Of a stretch of DNA of 64,000 bases, positions 17,310 to 26,724 are shown piece after piece; within the stretch, counting starts at the first letter, position 1; every line of letters begins with the position of its first letter. Under the pieces are notes generated by a model. The model did not search any database, was not told the DNA's origin, and worked only from the letters and a program-made list of their open reading frames with translations. Source of the stretch: Rhodocyclaceae bacterium (lineage in GTDB: Bacteria; Pseudomonadota; Gammaproteobacteria; Burkholderiales; Rhodocyclaceae); NCBI GenBank assembly GCA_016702335.1, contig JADJEF010000020.1, forward strand, positions 1,178,001 through 1,242,000. Direction: 5' to 3'. Made by a program: the position numbers and the translations under genes.

Positions 17310-18689
17310 TCAGCGGAGGTTCAAGCTCAACGGCTGCAGAGCCGGCATTAGCTTGACCAGAATCTTGTAGGTATCGCGATCAAACTGGGGCCGCCGGTTT
17401 TCCAGAATCGACCAGACATCCTCCTCGGCTTTCGCGGTGCCCAGATAGCACCAGTGCTCGATGATCAACAACTCATCACCCTCGCGCACATACGCCGGCC
17501 CATCGAACGGCCAGGTCTGCAACCGCAGTTTCGCCAGCGCATTCATCAACCGTATCGTGTGCGCGGCATACGGCTCCTTGCCGACGCAGGCACCCCGGCA
17601 CTTGCGTAACTGGTGCGCAAAGCAGGGTTTGCCCGGCTTCACCTTTTCGAGCCCCAGCAGCGCATCGCACAGCCCTTCGTGGCCGGCAATTTCCTGCAGC
17701 GTGGCGGTGGCGGCGCGGGCGCTTTTGAACAGCCCGTACAAATGCGCCTGCCTGCCGAATTCCAGATCGCGGGCATAGACCACGCTCGGCGTCACCAAGC
17801 CTTCGCCCTGATCGTGCAGCACGATGGAACACAGTTCGTTGTTGCGGCGTAATTGGCGATTGTGCGTTGGCTGCAGTTCCTTGATCAGTGCCGCCTCTTT
17901 GAGCAGGGCCGAAACTTCACCGCCAGTCTCGATCCAGTCGATGCGCCGGACCTGTTGCGCCAGACTCATCTCTTTCGCCGAGGCGTGATCCGCCGAGAAA
18001 TGCGAGAGCACCCGCTGCCGGATGTTGTTGGCTTTGCCCACATAGAGCAAGGCCTGCTCGGCATAGAACAGATACACGCCGGGCCCGTCGGGTAGCTCAT
18101 CCACGATACCGGCATCAAGATGCGAGGGCAGGCTGGGGCGAGCGGTCAAGGCCTTGAAGGCCTGATCGATCACCTCAGGCGCATGCTCGGCGTGGATGCG
18201 TTGCCAGAACTGATGGATCAGTTGCGCATCGGCCAGCGCGCGATGCCGCCCGTCTGCCTGCAGGCCATGGCGGGCGATCAGGCTGTCGAGATTGTGCTTG
18301 GTATGGCCGGGGTAGAGCCTACGCGAAAGCTTGACGGTGCACAGCACCTTGGCGCGAAAATCACGCCCGCAGCGACGAAATTCGTTCTTGAGAAAACCGT
18401 AGTCAAAGCGCGCGTTGTGGGCCAGGAACACACGGCCCTGGAGGCGCGCAAAGACTTCGTCGGCCACCTGAGCAAAGCGCGGGGCGGATGCGACCATGGC
18501 ATCGGTAATGCCGGTCATGGTCTGGATGAAGGTGGGAATGGGCGTTCCGGGATTGACCAGCGTGCTCCATTCCCTCACGCCAGCATCATCGACCTCGATA
18601 ATGCCGATCTCGGTAATCCGGTCGCGCGTAGCCGTAGCCCCCGTGGTTTCGAGATCGACAAAGGCCAGAGGCGGCCGGGTACTGGTCAA
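17310..18689 (-). CDS. DnaQ-like exonuclease fused to GIY-YIG nuclease
   Basis: A 459-residue two-nuclease protein. Residues about 8-170 are a DEDDh 3'-5' exonuclease like the polymerase III epsilon subunit (FVDLETTGATATRDRITEIG, LAHNARFDYGFLKNEF, HRALADAQ). Residues about 205-285 are a UvrC/Cho-like GIY-YIG domain (GPGVYLFYAEQALLYVGKAN). The cysteine-bearing segment CFAHQLRKCRGACVGKE then resembles Cho/UvrC. Likely a DNA repair nuclease. Such fusions are known in proteobacteria and actinobacteria but their pathway is poorly defined. Confidence 0.88.
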   Translation of the reverse strand: MTSTRPPLAFVDLETTGATATRDRITEIGIIEVDDAGVREWSTLVNPGTPIPTFIQTMTGITDAMVASAPRFAQVADEVFARLQGRVFLAHNARFDYGFLKNEFRRCGRDFRAKVLCTVKLSRRLYPGHTKHNLDSLIARHGLQADGRHRALADAQLIHQFWQRIHAEHAPEVIDQAFKALTARPSLPSHLDAGIVDELPDGPGVYLFYAEQALLYVGKANNIRQRVLSHFSADHASAKEMSLAQQVRRIDWIETGGEVSALLKEAALIKELQPTHNRQLRRNNELCSIVLHDQGEGLVTPSVVYARDLEFGRQAHLYGLFKSARAATATLQEIAGHEGLCDALLGLEKVKPGKPCFAHQLRKCRGACVGKEPYAAHTIRLMNALAKLRLQTWPFDGPAYVREGDELLIIEHWCYLGTAKAEEDVWSILENRRPQFDRDTYKILVKLMPALQPLSLNLR

Positions 18690-18721
18690 GTTTCAGCTCT
18701 GGATAGACGACCTGGGGCGCA

Positions 18722-21412
18722 TCACAGGGTCTTGCTCGCCAGTTTGAAGTCCGGGTCTTCGGCATAGGTCTTGACCCGATAGCCCAGGCTGCGCATCAGT
18801 TTTAGCATGCCGCTGTTGTTGGCCAGCACCAAGCCTTCGATTTCAGCCAGGCCTTTTTCACGCGCCACCTCTTCGATGCTTTCCATCATGCGCGAGCCGA
18901 TGCCCTTGCCGGCAAAGTCGTCGGCGACGAGCAGGGAAAATTCGCAACTGGTGTTATCGGGGTTGGTAATGTAGCGCGAGACGCCGATGATGCGCTCGCT
19001 CTCGACAATGTCGCCGCTTTCATCCGCCGTGCGTTCTTTTAACACCGCGACCAGCGCCATCTCGCGGTCATAGTCGATCAGCGTAAGGCGTGCCAGCAAG
19101 CCAGGCGGCAGCGATTCCAGCGACGAAACAAAGCGGAAGTAGCGGCTTTCGGCCGAGAGACTGGTGACCAATTTCTGAATCATGGTGGCGTCATCAGGGT
19201 GGATCGGGCGAGCGGTGTATTCGCCGCCGCCACGAATCGGCCAGACCTGTGAGTAGCGCGCCGGATAGGGCAGGATGGACAGGTGGTGATAGCCCCCCAG
19301 GCGGCCACTGCCCCCCGGTGCCGCGTTGCGGATAATGATGCGCGCATCGACAGCCACCGCGCCGCGTTCATCGACAATGATGGGGTTGATGTCCATCTCG
19401 CGCAGTTGCGGCAGTTCGCAGACCATTTCCGAGACGCGCAGCAGCACGCGCTCCAGCGAATCCATATCAACGGCACTGGCACCGCGCCATTCACCCAGGG
19501 TTTCGGCCACGCGCGAGCGGTCGATCAGGCGTCGGGCCAGAAACTTGTTGAGCGGGGGCAACTCCATGGCCCGGTCGTTGAGCAGCTCGATCATGATGCC
19601 GCCGGCACCAAAGACAATCACCGGCCCGAAGGGGTCGTCGGTCACCAGGCCGACATAAATCTCGCGCCCACGACGCGAGCTGGCCATGCGCTGCACGGTA
19701 ATGCCGCTGATGCGCGCGTCCGGCCGCAAACGCGCCACACGCTCCATCATGTCGTTGTAGGCATCACGCACCCCGGCACCGCTCATGATGTTGAGCGCAA
19801 CGCCCTGCACATCGCTCTTGTGGCTGATGTCGGGGGAGTCGATCTTCAGGGCGACCGGAAAGCCCAGTTGCGCCGCCAGCATCATGGCCTCGTTGGCACT
19901 GCGCGCAACCATGGTCTGAGTGACCGGAATATTGAACGACGAGAGCAGCGTCTTCGATTCCATTTCTGTGAGCACATGGCGCCGCTCGGCGAGCACACTC
20001 TCGATCACCAGACGTGCGCCCTCGATGTCGGGCGTGGCGAGTTCAGACAGCGGCGGTGGCGTCTGCTGCAGCAGGAGCTGGTTCTGATAGAAGGTGGCAA
20101 TGTTGCCAAACGCACCCACGGCCGCTTCCGGCGTGCGGAAGCTGGGGATGCCCACGGTATTGAACAGGCTGCGCGCCGCGCCCACCGATTCATCCCCCAT
20201 CCAGCAGGCCAGCAGCGGCTTGCTCAGGCTCTTTTTCATGTCGGCAATGGTCTGTGCCACGCGCGTGGACTCAAGGCCCGGCTTGGGGGAGTGAATGACC
20301 AGTACGCCGTCGACATTGACGTCCTGCATCGTCGCTGCGATGGCGTGGCCGTAATGCTCGGGGATGGCGTCCTCAGACAGGTCGATCAGGTCGCTCAGGC
20401 TGGCCAATGCCGGTAGCTGGGTGCGCAGCGTTTCAATCGTTTCGGGTGCCAGCTTGCCCAGTTGCAGGTGAATCTCGTTGGCCCAGTCTGCCGCCAGTAC
20501 GCCCGGCCCACCGCCGTTGGTGACAATCGCCAGACGGGTGCCCACAGGACGATAGCGCGACGCAAGGCACTTGGCGGCCGAGAACAGCTCGACGAAAGAC
20601 TGCACGCGCACCGCACCGGCGCGACGCAAGGCGGCATCAAAGACATCGTCGCTACCGACAATGGTGCCGCTGTGGGTTTGCGCGGCCTCGTTACCGGCCG
20701 GCTTGCGCCCGGCCTTGAGTACCACGACGGGCTTGGCATGGGCCGCCGAGCGCAGCGCACTCATGAACGGACGCGCGCTGGCGATGCCTTCCAGGTAAAT
20801 GATGATGCTCTTGGTGTGGCCGTCCGCCGCGAGATAGTCAAGCACCTGGGCCATGTCGACCGAGGTGTTGGGCCCGAGCGAAATGACTGAAGAAAAGCCC
20901 ACCGAATTGTTGCGTGCCCAGTCGAGCATTGAGGCGGTGAGCGCCCCCGACTGCGACACCAGCGCCAGCGAACCGGGCGCGGCCAGGGCCCCGGCCGCGC
21001 AGGCATTGAGCTGTAGCTGGGGCACTTGAAAGCCCAGGCAGTTGGGCCCGAGCAGGCGGATGCCTTCGCGCCGGGCAATGGCTTTGAGCTGGTTGGCGGC
21101 GTCCACGCCAATACCGCTGGAAATCACCAGCGCGGCGCGGCAGGCCATTCGCCCGGCCAGTTCGAGCGCGGCGGCCACCTCAGCCGGCGGCAGGGCAATG
21201 ATCGCCAGATCGGCGCGCACTTGCGCCAGATCGGCGAGCGTGCCCGAGGTATGACTATCGACAAACTGCAAGCGCCCTTTGAATTGCTGTGCCGTCAGAT
21301 TGTCGCGCAGCGTACGCGCGGCGGCCGTTTGCGCGGCGGGGTCGTCGCTGCTACCGGCGAAAACGGCGATAGACGTGGGTACGAAGAGGGGGGTGAGATA
21401 GTGCTTGTCCAT
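18722..21412 (-). CDS. Acyl-CoA synthetase (NDP-forming) / GNAT acetyltransferase fusion
   Basis: An 896-residue protein of the Pat/PatZ (YfiQ) type. It has an N-terminal CoA-binding domain, succinyl-CoA-ligase-like domains (GPNCLGFQVP, VSQSGALTASMLDWA), an ATP-grasp region (FPVALKIDSPDISHKSDVQGVALN) and a C-terminal GNAT domain (IIGVSRYI, SLLVADDFAGKGIGSRMMESIEEVAREKG). Family members acetylate Lys of acetyl-CoA synthetase and other enzymes. The His loop of true ligases (GNGGG-like in NGGGPGVLAAD) cannot be judged reliably here. Single gene; no acs adjacent. Confidence 0.9.
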   Translation of the reverse strand: MDKHYLTPLFVPTSIAVFAGSSDDPAAQTAAARTLRDNLTAQQFKGRLQFVDSHTSGTLADLAQVRADLAIIALPPAEVAAALELAGRMACRAALVISSGIGVDAANQLKAIARREGIRLLGPNCLGFQVPQLQLNACAAGALAAPGSLALVSQSGALTASMLDWARNNSVGFSSVISLGPNTSVDMAQVLDYLAADGHTKSIIIYLEGIASARPFMSALRSAAHAKPVVVLKAGRKPAGNEAAQTHSGTIVGSDDVFDAALRRAGAVRVQSFVELFSAAKCLASRYRPVGTRLAIVTNGGGPGVLAADWANEIHLQLGKLAPETIETLRTQLPALASLSDLIDLSEDAIPEHYGHAIAATMQDVNVDGVLVIHSPKPGLESTRVAQTIADMKKSLSKPLLACWMGDESVGAARSLFNTVGIPSFRTPEAAVGAFGNIATFYQNQLLLQQTPPPLSELATPDIEGARLVIESVLAERRHVLTEMESKTLLSSFNIPVTQTMVARSANEAMMLAAQLGFPVALKIDSPDISHKSDVQGVALNIMSGAGVRDAYNDMMERVARLRPDARISGITVQRMASSRRGREIYVGLVTDDPFGPVIVFGAGGIMIELLNDRAMELPPLNKFLARRLIDRSRVAETLGEWRGASAVDMDSLERVLLRVSEMVCELPQLREMDINPIIVDERGAVAVDARIIIRNAAPGGSGRLGGYHHLSILPYPARYSQVWPIRGGGEYTARPIHPDDATMIQKLVTSLSAESRYFRFVSSLESLPPGLLARLTLIDYDREMALVAVLKERTADESGDIVESERIIGVSRYITNPDNTSCEFSLLVADDFAGKGIGSRMMESIEEVAREKGLAEIEGLVLANNSGMLKLMRSLGYRVKTYAEDPDFKLASKTL

Positions 21413-21619
21413 AGTGGCTTCAGTTTAGGCGTCGTCGCAGAAAACGGAAAATAAAGCGCACAAAGGCCTGGCAAAGAAGTTTCTCGCAAACCAGGGTTTC
21501 CAAGACCACAGCGCGAAAATAGCCGCCGGCCCAGTGCTGACAGTGATGGCATCGTTCTCAAAAGCCACGCTCCCATGTTACGGCGGACGCATCGGGTTTG
21601 CGATGCGGTATGAACCCAT

Positions 21620-21648
21620 CCGCAAGTCGGCGCTGGTAATACGGCGCT
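21620..21648 (+). repeat. 29-bp dispersed repeat, copy F (intergenic)
   Basis: CCGCAAGTCGGCGCTGGT, spacer AAT, ACGGCGCT. In the 276-base gap 21413-21688, which otherwise shows no gene or clear RNA element. Confidence 0.92.
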
Positions 21649-21688
21649 GCGCCAGTGACACCCGCCCGGCGAGCGCCTCGGCAGCGGG

Positions 21689-22111
21689 TCAGGCGAGCAG
21701 ATTGACCTGCACAAACCCCCAGACAATGGCACCGATGCCGCCGAGCTCACCAACGATGAGCGCCCAGGTGCCCCAGGTGGTCGCGAAATTGTTCTCGCGG
21801 TACTGGTTGTCGGTGGTGTTGGCAACGCCGAGGCGGAAGTATTGTGCGATGGCAGCGGCGAAGAAAAACAGCGGCACACCGGTAATCGCGAGTTGCACGC
21901 TGTCGGACCACGGGTTGCTCTTCAGGAGCTCGGCCATGACCAGCGCGGCGAAGCTGTACATGAGCGCGGCGCGGTGGGCAATGTCAATATAGATCGGCGC
22001 TTGCCGCTGCGGACTGGCCATGATGCCGCGAAACTTCAATACACCGCCGATCAGGCCAACAAAGAGAAAGACGCCGGAGGCGGTGAGAGTGAGGGTGACG
22101 GCGGGGCTCAT
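21689..22111 (-). CDS. Small membrane protein of unknown function
   Basis: A 140-residue protein with about four hydrophobic segments (around residues 5-25, 48-65, 75-92 and 115-137). I do not recognise the family. Its ATG overlaps the stop of the large sensory GGDEF/EAL gene upstream by four bases, so it is translationally coupled to that protein and may work with it at the inner membrane. Confidence 0.7.
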   Translation of the reverse strand: MSPAVTLTLTASGVFLFVGLIGGVLKFRGIMASPQRQAPIYIDIAHRAALMYSFAALVMAELLKSNPWSDSVQLAITGVPLFFFAAAIAQYFRLGVANTTDNQYRENNFATTWGTWALIVGELGGIGAIVWGFVQVNLLA

Positions 22112-24714
22112 GAGGTTGGCTCGGTTCTGGCAATAAACAGCGCGAAATCGGCGATGGTCAATGGCCGACTGAAGAAATAGCCCTGATAGGTAAGACAGCC
22201 GTTGGCTGCGAGAAAATCGCGCTGGGCCTCGGTTTCTACGCCTTCAGCAATCACATGCAGGCCCAGACTTTGCCCCAGGGCGACAATGGTGCGGGCGATG
22301 CTGGCATCGCCCGCGTCTGACAACACGTCGCGCACAAAGGATTGGTCGATCTTGAGCTGGTCCAGGGGTAAGCGGCGCAGGTAATTGAGCGACGAGTAGC
22401 CAGTGCCAAAATCGTCAAGCGAAAAACCGATACCGAGGGCTTTGAGCTGCGTCATTTTGCCAATGATCGATTCGATATCGGTCACCAGCAGACTCTCGGT
22501 CAATTCGAGCTTCAAGCGCACCGGGTTCGCGCCGGTGCGCGCCAGCACGAGTGTCACGGCGTCGACAAAATCGGCTTGGCGCAGCTGGTGTGCGCTTACA
22601 TTCACAGCCAGCGTCAGATGCTCGGTACTCGCGGCGGTGGCCCAGGTGACGAGTTGGCGGCAAGCGGTCTCAAGCACCCACTGCCCGATGGGGAGGATAA
22701 GACCGCTCTGCTCGGCCAGCGGAATGAACTGTGCGGGCGATACCATGCCGAGCCCCGGGTGCTGCCAGCGCAAGAGCGCTTCGGCCCCGAGCACGCGTCC
22801 GTCGCGGCGCACTTGTGGCTGATAGTGGAGCAACAGCTGGTCGTCAGCGATGGCCTTGGCCAGATCGCGTTCCAGTGCCGCACGCGCGGCCAGAGCCTGT
22901 TCCATGGCCGGATCGAAAAAGCGTACCTGATTGCGACCGTCATCCTTGGCCTGATACATGGCCGTGTCAGCATGCTTCATCAGTGCTTCGACGGTATCAC
23001 CACCCGCGCCGAACAGACAGACACCGATGCTGGCGGTGCTCTGGTGCTGGCGTGCCGTTGCCGCGCCGGGCTCGGTAGCAATGTGCAGTACGCTGGGTTG
23101 CTCCAGCGCAACCTTGATTTTGCTGGCAACCGTTTCCGCCTGCGCGGCGGCGGCGACGACATTGGCATCCAGGCCTTCGAGTATGACTACGAACTCATCC
23201 CCCCCCAGGCGTGCGGCCGTATCCCCTTCCCGCAGGCAGGAGCTCAGACGCGTCGCTACTTCAAGCAGCAACTGGTCCCCGATGTCATGACCCATCGTGT
23301 CGTTCAGCAGTTTGAAGTTATCCAGATCGATCATCAGCAACGCGCCCTGGCGTTGCAGGCGCTCGTGGTTGGTCAGGGCGTGGCCAAGCCGGTCGAGCAT
23401 CAGGCGCCGGTTGGGCAAGCCGGTGAGCGGATCATGAAACGCCAATTGGTGAATGTTCTCTTCGGCCTGCCTGCGCTCGGTGATGTCGCGAGCGAGCGCC
23501 ACAAAGCGGGGCGAGGGATGTCCTGCCGGTGTCTTGCGCTTCACCGACAGCTCAAACCAGCGCCGGCCGTTGTGCAGATCAAGATAGAACGTATGACCAC
23601 GGCCGTAACCAGTTTCGGCCGCCGCCCGCAGTGACGCCATCACCTGCGCCGCAGCCTCGGACGGCAGCACCTCGCTCACGGTACGACCCATGAATTGCCT
23701 CGCAGGTACCGGCAGCAGATCGCTGCGCGGTGAATGGTAGTCGTGATAACGACCGTCGGCGTCAAACTCGAACATCAGGTCGGGAATGGCATCGAGTACG
23801 GCTTTCAAGTGCTCAACCTTGAGGCGCACTTGGCGGCGCAACCAGACCGCCAGCGCCAGCGCCACAATCAGTATCGTCGATAGTACCGCTATACCTTGCC
23901 AGACCTGTCGCGGGACCGCGCCTGCAGTACTGCCGCCGCGCCACTTGTTCAGCGTGCTGAAGTAGGCTGAGTCCGGGTCCGCCCGCCAGGCGTCCAGATG
24001 TTTGTCGATAGCGGCCAGCACGTCGGCGTGCTGGCCCTGCTGCACCGCAAAAAACAGGCGTGCCGGCTGAAACACCAGTGTCGTGGCGGCGAGCTTATAG
24101 CGCTCGGCATGGTAATCGCCAAAGAACACATTGCTGACGACGCCATTCACCTTGCCGAGCTGGGCCAGGGCAAAGCCCTCGTCGAGTGTGGTGACGTGGG
24201 TAAGTTTCGTGTTCAGCGCGAAGCCATCAACGAGGTCCCGCAGACCTTTCTCCTGCACGCTGCCACCCAGGACAGCAATACGCTTCCCATCCAGATCGAA
24301 GGTCGATTCGATGCGTTGGTCGCTGCGCGCATAAATCTGCGACCAGCTGGTGAGCGCCGGCGACGTGTGGAAGTCGAACAGCTTTTCGCGCGTCTCGTTC
24401 AGCGCGACATCGGGCATCAGATCCAGCTCACCGCGCTCGAGCGCCTCGAGACATTTTTGCCAGATGCAGGGAACATACTCCAGTTGCCAGCCCTCGGCGC
24501 GGGCGATCAGGTCGAGCAGCTCCGGCAGGATGCCCACCGCCAGCCCGGTGTCGTCCTGAAAAATCTTGGGCGCATTGGCGTAGATGCCGACCCGCAGCGT
24601 TCTGCTGTTTTGCACTTGCGCGCCCTCGCTCGCGTGGCCCGCCTCGCTCGACAACACACCGAGCAGCGCCAACAAGCCCGCCAGAAATGCGCGCAGAGTC
24701 AGACCGGCGCACAT
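22108..24714 (-). CDS. Periplasmic-binding-domain sensor with GGDEF and EAL domains
   Basis: An 868-residue cyclic-di-GMP enzyme with its own ligand sensor. After a signal sequence, residues about 38-260 are an SBP_bac_3 domain (LRVGIYANAPKIF, LERGELDLMPDVA). Then a transmembrane helix (about 278-295), a PAS domain (about 305-420), GGDEF (RLGGDEFVVIL, with an inhibitory RxxD site as REGD five residues before) and EAL (EALLRWQHP, DDFGTGYSSLNYLRRLP). Both catalytic motifs look intact, so net activity cannot be predicted. Coupled to the SDR gene upstream (three-base gap) and the small membrane protein downstream. Confidence 0.93.
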   Translation of the reverse strand: MCAGLTLRAFLAGLLALLGVLSSEAGHASEGAQVQNSRTLRVGIYANAPKIFQDDTGLAVGILPELLDLIARAEGWQLEYVPCIWQKCLEALERGELDLMPDVALNETREKLFDFHTSPALTSWSQIYARSDQRIESTFDLDGKRIAVLGGSVQEKGLRDLVDGFALNTKLTHVTTLDEGFALAQLGKVNGVVSNVFFGDYHAERYKLAATTLVFQPARLFFAVQQGQHADVLAAIDKHLDAWRADPDSAYFSTLNKWRGGSTAGAVPRQVWQGIAVLSTILIVALALAVWLRRQVRLKVEHLKAVLDAIPDLMFEFDADGRYHDYHSPRSDLLPVPARQFMGRTVSEVLPSEAAAQVMASLRAAAETGYGRGHTFYLDLHNGRRWFELSVKRKTPAGHPSPRFVALARDITERRQAEENIHQLAFHDPLTGLPNRRLMLDRLGHALTNHERLQRQGALLMIDLDNFKLLNDTMGHDIGDQLLLEVATRLSSCLREGDTAARLGGDEFVVILEGLDANVVAAAAQAETVASKIKVALEQPSVLHIATEPGAATARQHQSTASIGVCLFGAGGDTVEALMKHADTAMYQAKDDGRNQVRFFDPAMEQALAARAALERDLAKAIADDQLLLHYQPQVRRDGRVLGAEALLRWQHPGLGMVSPAQFIPLAEQSGLILPIGQWVLETACRQLVTWATAASTEHLTLAVNVSAHQLRQADFVDAVTLVLARTGANPVRLKLELTESLLVTDIESIIGKMTQLKALGIGFSLDDFGTGYSSLNYLRRLPLDQLKIDQSFVRDVLSDAGDASIARTIVALGQSLGLHVIAEGVETEAQRDFLAANGCLTYQGYFFSRPLTIADFALFIARTEPTS

Positions 24715-24717
24715 GAG

Positions 24718-25563
24718 TTAGGCGGGCTCCTTGAGCTTGTCCAAGCCGAAGGCCTTGCTCAGCTTCTCGTCGAACAGGCGCAACGGCAGCCAGCGCTTGA
24801 GCAGCGGCAGCCTGGTGCTGTTGTGCCCGCCCCGTACGATGGCCGGCGGTTCCCGCTCCAGCAGGGCATCCACGATCGGAATGGCGAATTCCTCGGCGGG
24901 TGTGGCCCCCACCTGCCCTGCCTGCGCGCGCGCATGGACGCTGCGCTCGATGGGTCGATACAATGAATCTTCGGGCAGTCGCAGCGCGGCTTCGGCGCTA
25001 TTGCCAAAGGCCGAACGCACGCCACCAGGCTGAATGGTGACCACCTGTATGCCAAAGGGCGCAAGCTCCATGCGCAGCGCGTCCGACAAGGAATGAAGGG
25101 CGGCCTTGCTCGAGCAGTAGGCACCAGCGAAGGGCGTGGTGAACAGCCCGACAATGCTGCCGACATTGGCCAGTACAGCGCGCCCGTCGCGGGCCACCGC
25201 CGCGCGCAGCAGGGGCAGGGCGGCGCGGGTAACAGCGACCGGTGCAATCACATTGGTCTCGTACTGCGCACGCAGATCGTCGCGGCTCAGATCGACCACC
25301 GCACCCACCTGACTAAAACCGGCATTGTTGATCAGCAGATCGATCCGGCCGTGCTCTGAGCGCACGGTCGCAAGTGCGGCGGCGATGCTGGTGTCATCAT
25401 TGACATCCAGGGCGAGGGTCCGGATACCGAGCGCGGCCATCGGGGCGAGTGTTTCGAGGCGGCGGGCCGTGGCAACAACGAGATGCCCCCGCCGATGAAA
25501 CTCGTGGGCCAGTGCGGCACCGATGCCGCTGGAGCAACCGGTGATCAATACGCAGCGGGACAT
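24718..25563 (-). CDS. SDR family NAD(P)-dependent oxidoreductase
   Basis: A 281-residue SDR. The ATG at 25563 is chosen because a strong AGGAGG lies just upstream and the cofactor motif TGCSSGIG then falls at residues 8-15. NNAG is present (INNAGFSQVG) and the active site is YCSSK in AGAYCSSKAALHSLSDALR, with the catalytic Ser region NVGSIVGLF. Substrate unknown. Divergent from the binding-protein gene at 25666, sharing a 102-base regulatory gap, and three bases from the GGDEF/EAL gene it precedes. Confidence 0.87.
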   Translation of the reverse strand: MSRCVLITGCSSGIGAALAHEFHRRGHLVVATARRLETLAPMAALGIRTLALDVNDDTSIAAALATVRSEHGRIDLLINNAGFSQVGAVVDLSRDDLRAQYETNVIAPVAVTRAALPLLRAAVARDGRAVLANVGSIVGLFTTPFAGAYCSSKAALHSLSDALRMELAPFGIQVVTIQPGGVRSAFGNSAEAALRLPEDSLYRPIERSVHARAQAGQVGATPAEEFAIPIVDALLEREPPAIVRGGHNSTRLPLLKRWLPLRLFDEKLSKAFGLDKLKEPA

Positions 25564-25665
25564 GTGGCCTCCTGAAACTTGAATAGCGCATAGAAGCGCG
25601 GACAGTGTAGTATTGAACCGGGCTTTGGGGTGGTGCCCCAAAGACAAATAACGCGGAGATTCACT

Positions 25666-26724
25666 ATGCTGATTTGCTCTGATTTGCGGCGTGCCGCGCT
25701 GGCAATTGTATGCGCCCTGTTCTGCCTGCCCGGCGTCGCCGGTGCTGCCAGTGACAAGGTGCTACGCGTGCTGGCCTGGCCCGGTTATGCCGACCCCGAG
25801 GCGGTGAGCAGCTTCGAGAAAAAAACGGGGTCGCGCGTGGAGGTCACGCAGATCGATTCCGACGATGTGCTCTGGCAACGCGTTGCCGCGAATGGCGGTG
25901 CCGATTTTGATGTTTTTGCCGTCAATACCGCCGAACTGGCGCGCTACATTGACGCCAGTCTGGTCGCGGTGCTCGACCTGTCGCGCATTCCCAACAGCAA
26001 GCTGCAGTTGCCGCGCTTTCGCGAGGTAGCCAAGGTGCCGGGCATTGTCCGGCGCAACAACCTTCATGCGGTGCCCTATACCTATGCCGACATGGGACTG
26101 ATTTACGACAAAAAAACCTTCCCGGTGGCACCGGACTCCATCGCCGTGATGTGGGACAGTCGCTACCGCGGCAAGGTGCTCGCTTACGATGGCGGCACGC
26201 ACAATTTTTCCCTGGCGGCGCTGAAAAACGGCGCGCGGAACCCGTTTCGCATTGCCAGCGCCGACTGGCGAATGCTGTCAGCGGAACTGATCGCCCTGCG
26301 CCGCAATGTGCTCGGTTTCTATTCCCAGCCTGACGAATCCTTGAAGCTTTATCAACAGGGCAAGGCGGTGTTGCTGTTTGCCAACTACGGCTCGCAGCAG
26401 GTGCAGGCCTTTCGCAATGCCGGGCTTGACGTGGGCTACGTGATTCCGCGCGAGGGCGCACTCGCCTGGCTCGATTGCTGGGCGATCATTGCCAAGACGC
26501 CGCAACGCGCGCTGGCCGAGGAATGGATCAACCACATGCTCGAGCCCGCCGTAAGCGCGCTGCTGGTAAGCCGCCAGGGTCTGTCCAGCACGCTGGCAGT
26601 TACGCCGGGGAACGAACAGGCCTTGCTGCACTGGCTGCAGCCGCCTGAGGATGTCGAAAAGCGCAGCCTGCTCTGGAAGCGCATTATTTCCGGCGACCGC
26701 CTGGAGAAAGTCATCGCACCGTGA
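25666..26724 (+). CDS. Polyamine-type (PotD-like) periplasmic binding protein
   Basis: About 352 residues. The ATG at 25666 is chosen because GGAG precedes it and a signal peptide follows (LAIVCALFCLPGVAGAA). The mature protein starts KVLRVLAWPGYADP and has VNTAELARYID, AVPYTYADMGLIYDK and a C-terminal IINHMLEP-like segment, the pattern of spermidine/putrescine binding proteins. No potABC genes follow. Instead its stop overlaps (GTGA) the start of a membrane diguanylate cyclase, as in the NspS-MbaA polyamine sensing pair of Vibrio cholerae. The ligand is inferred only. Confidence 0.85.
   Translation: MLICSDLRRAALAIVCALFCLPGVAGAASDKVLRVLAWPGYADPEAVSSFEKKTGSRVEVTQIDSDDVLWQRVAANGGADFDVFAVNTAELARYIDASLVAVLDLSRIPNSKLQLPRFREVAKVPGIVRRNNLHAVPYTYADMGLIYDKKTFPVAPDSIAVMWDSRYRGKVLAYDGGTHNFSLAALKNGARNPFRIASADWRMLSAELIALRRNVLGFYSQPDESLKLYQQGKAVLLFANYGSQQVQAFRNAGLDVGYVIPREGALAWLDCWAIIAKTPQRALAEEWINHMLEPAVSALLVSRQGLSSTLAVTPGNEQALLHWLQPPEDVEKRSLLWKRIISGDRLEKVIAP

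Noticed and set aside
26246..26272. AGTCGGCGCTGG-like core in the polyamine-binding protein gene (minus strand)
   Set aside because: The core matches but the ACGGCG half is not kept. It may be a decayed copy but is too weak to list.
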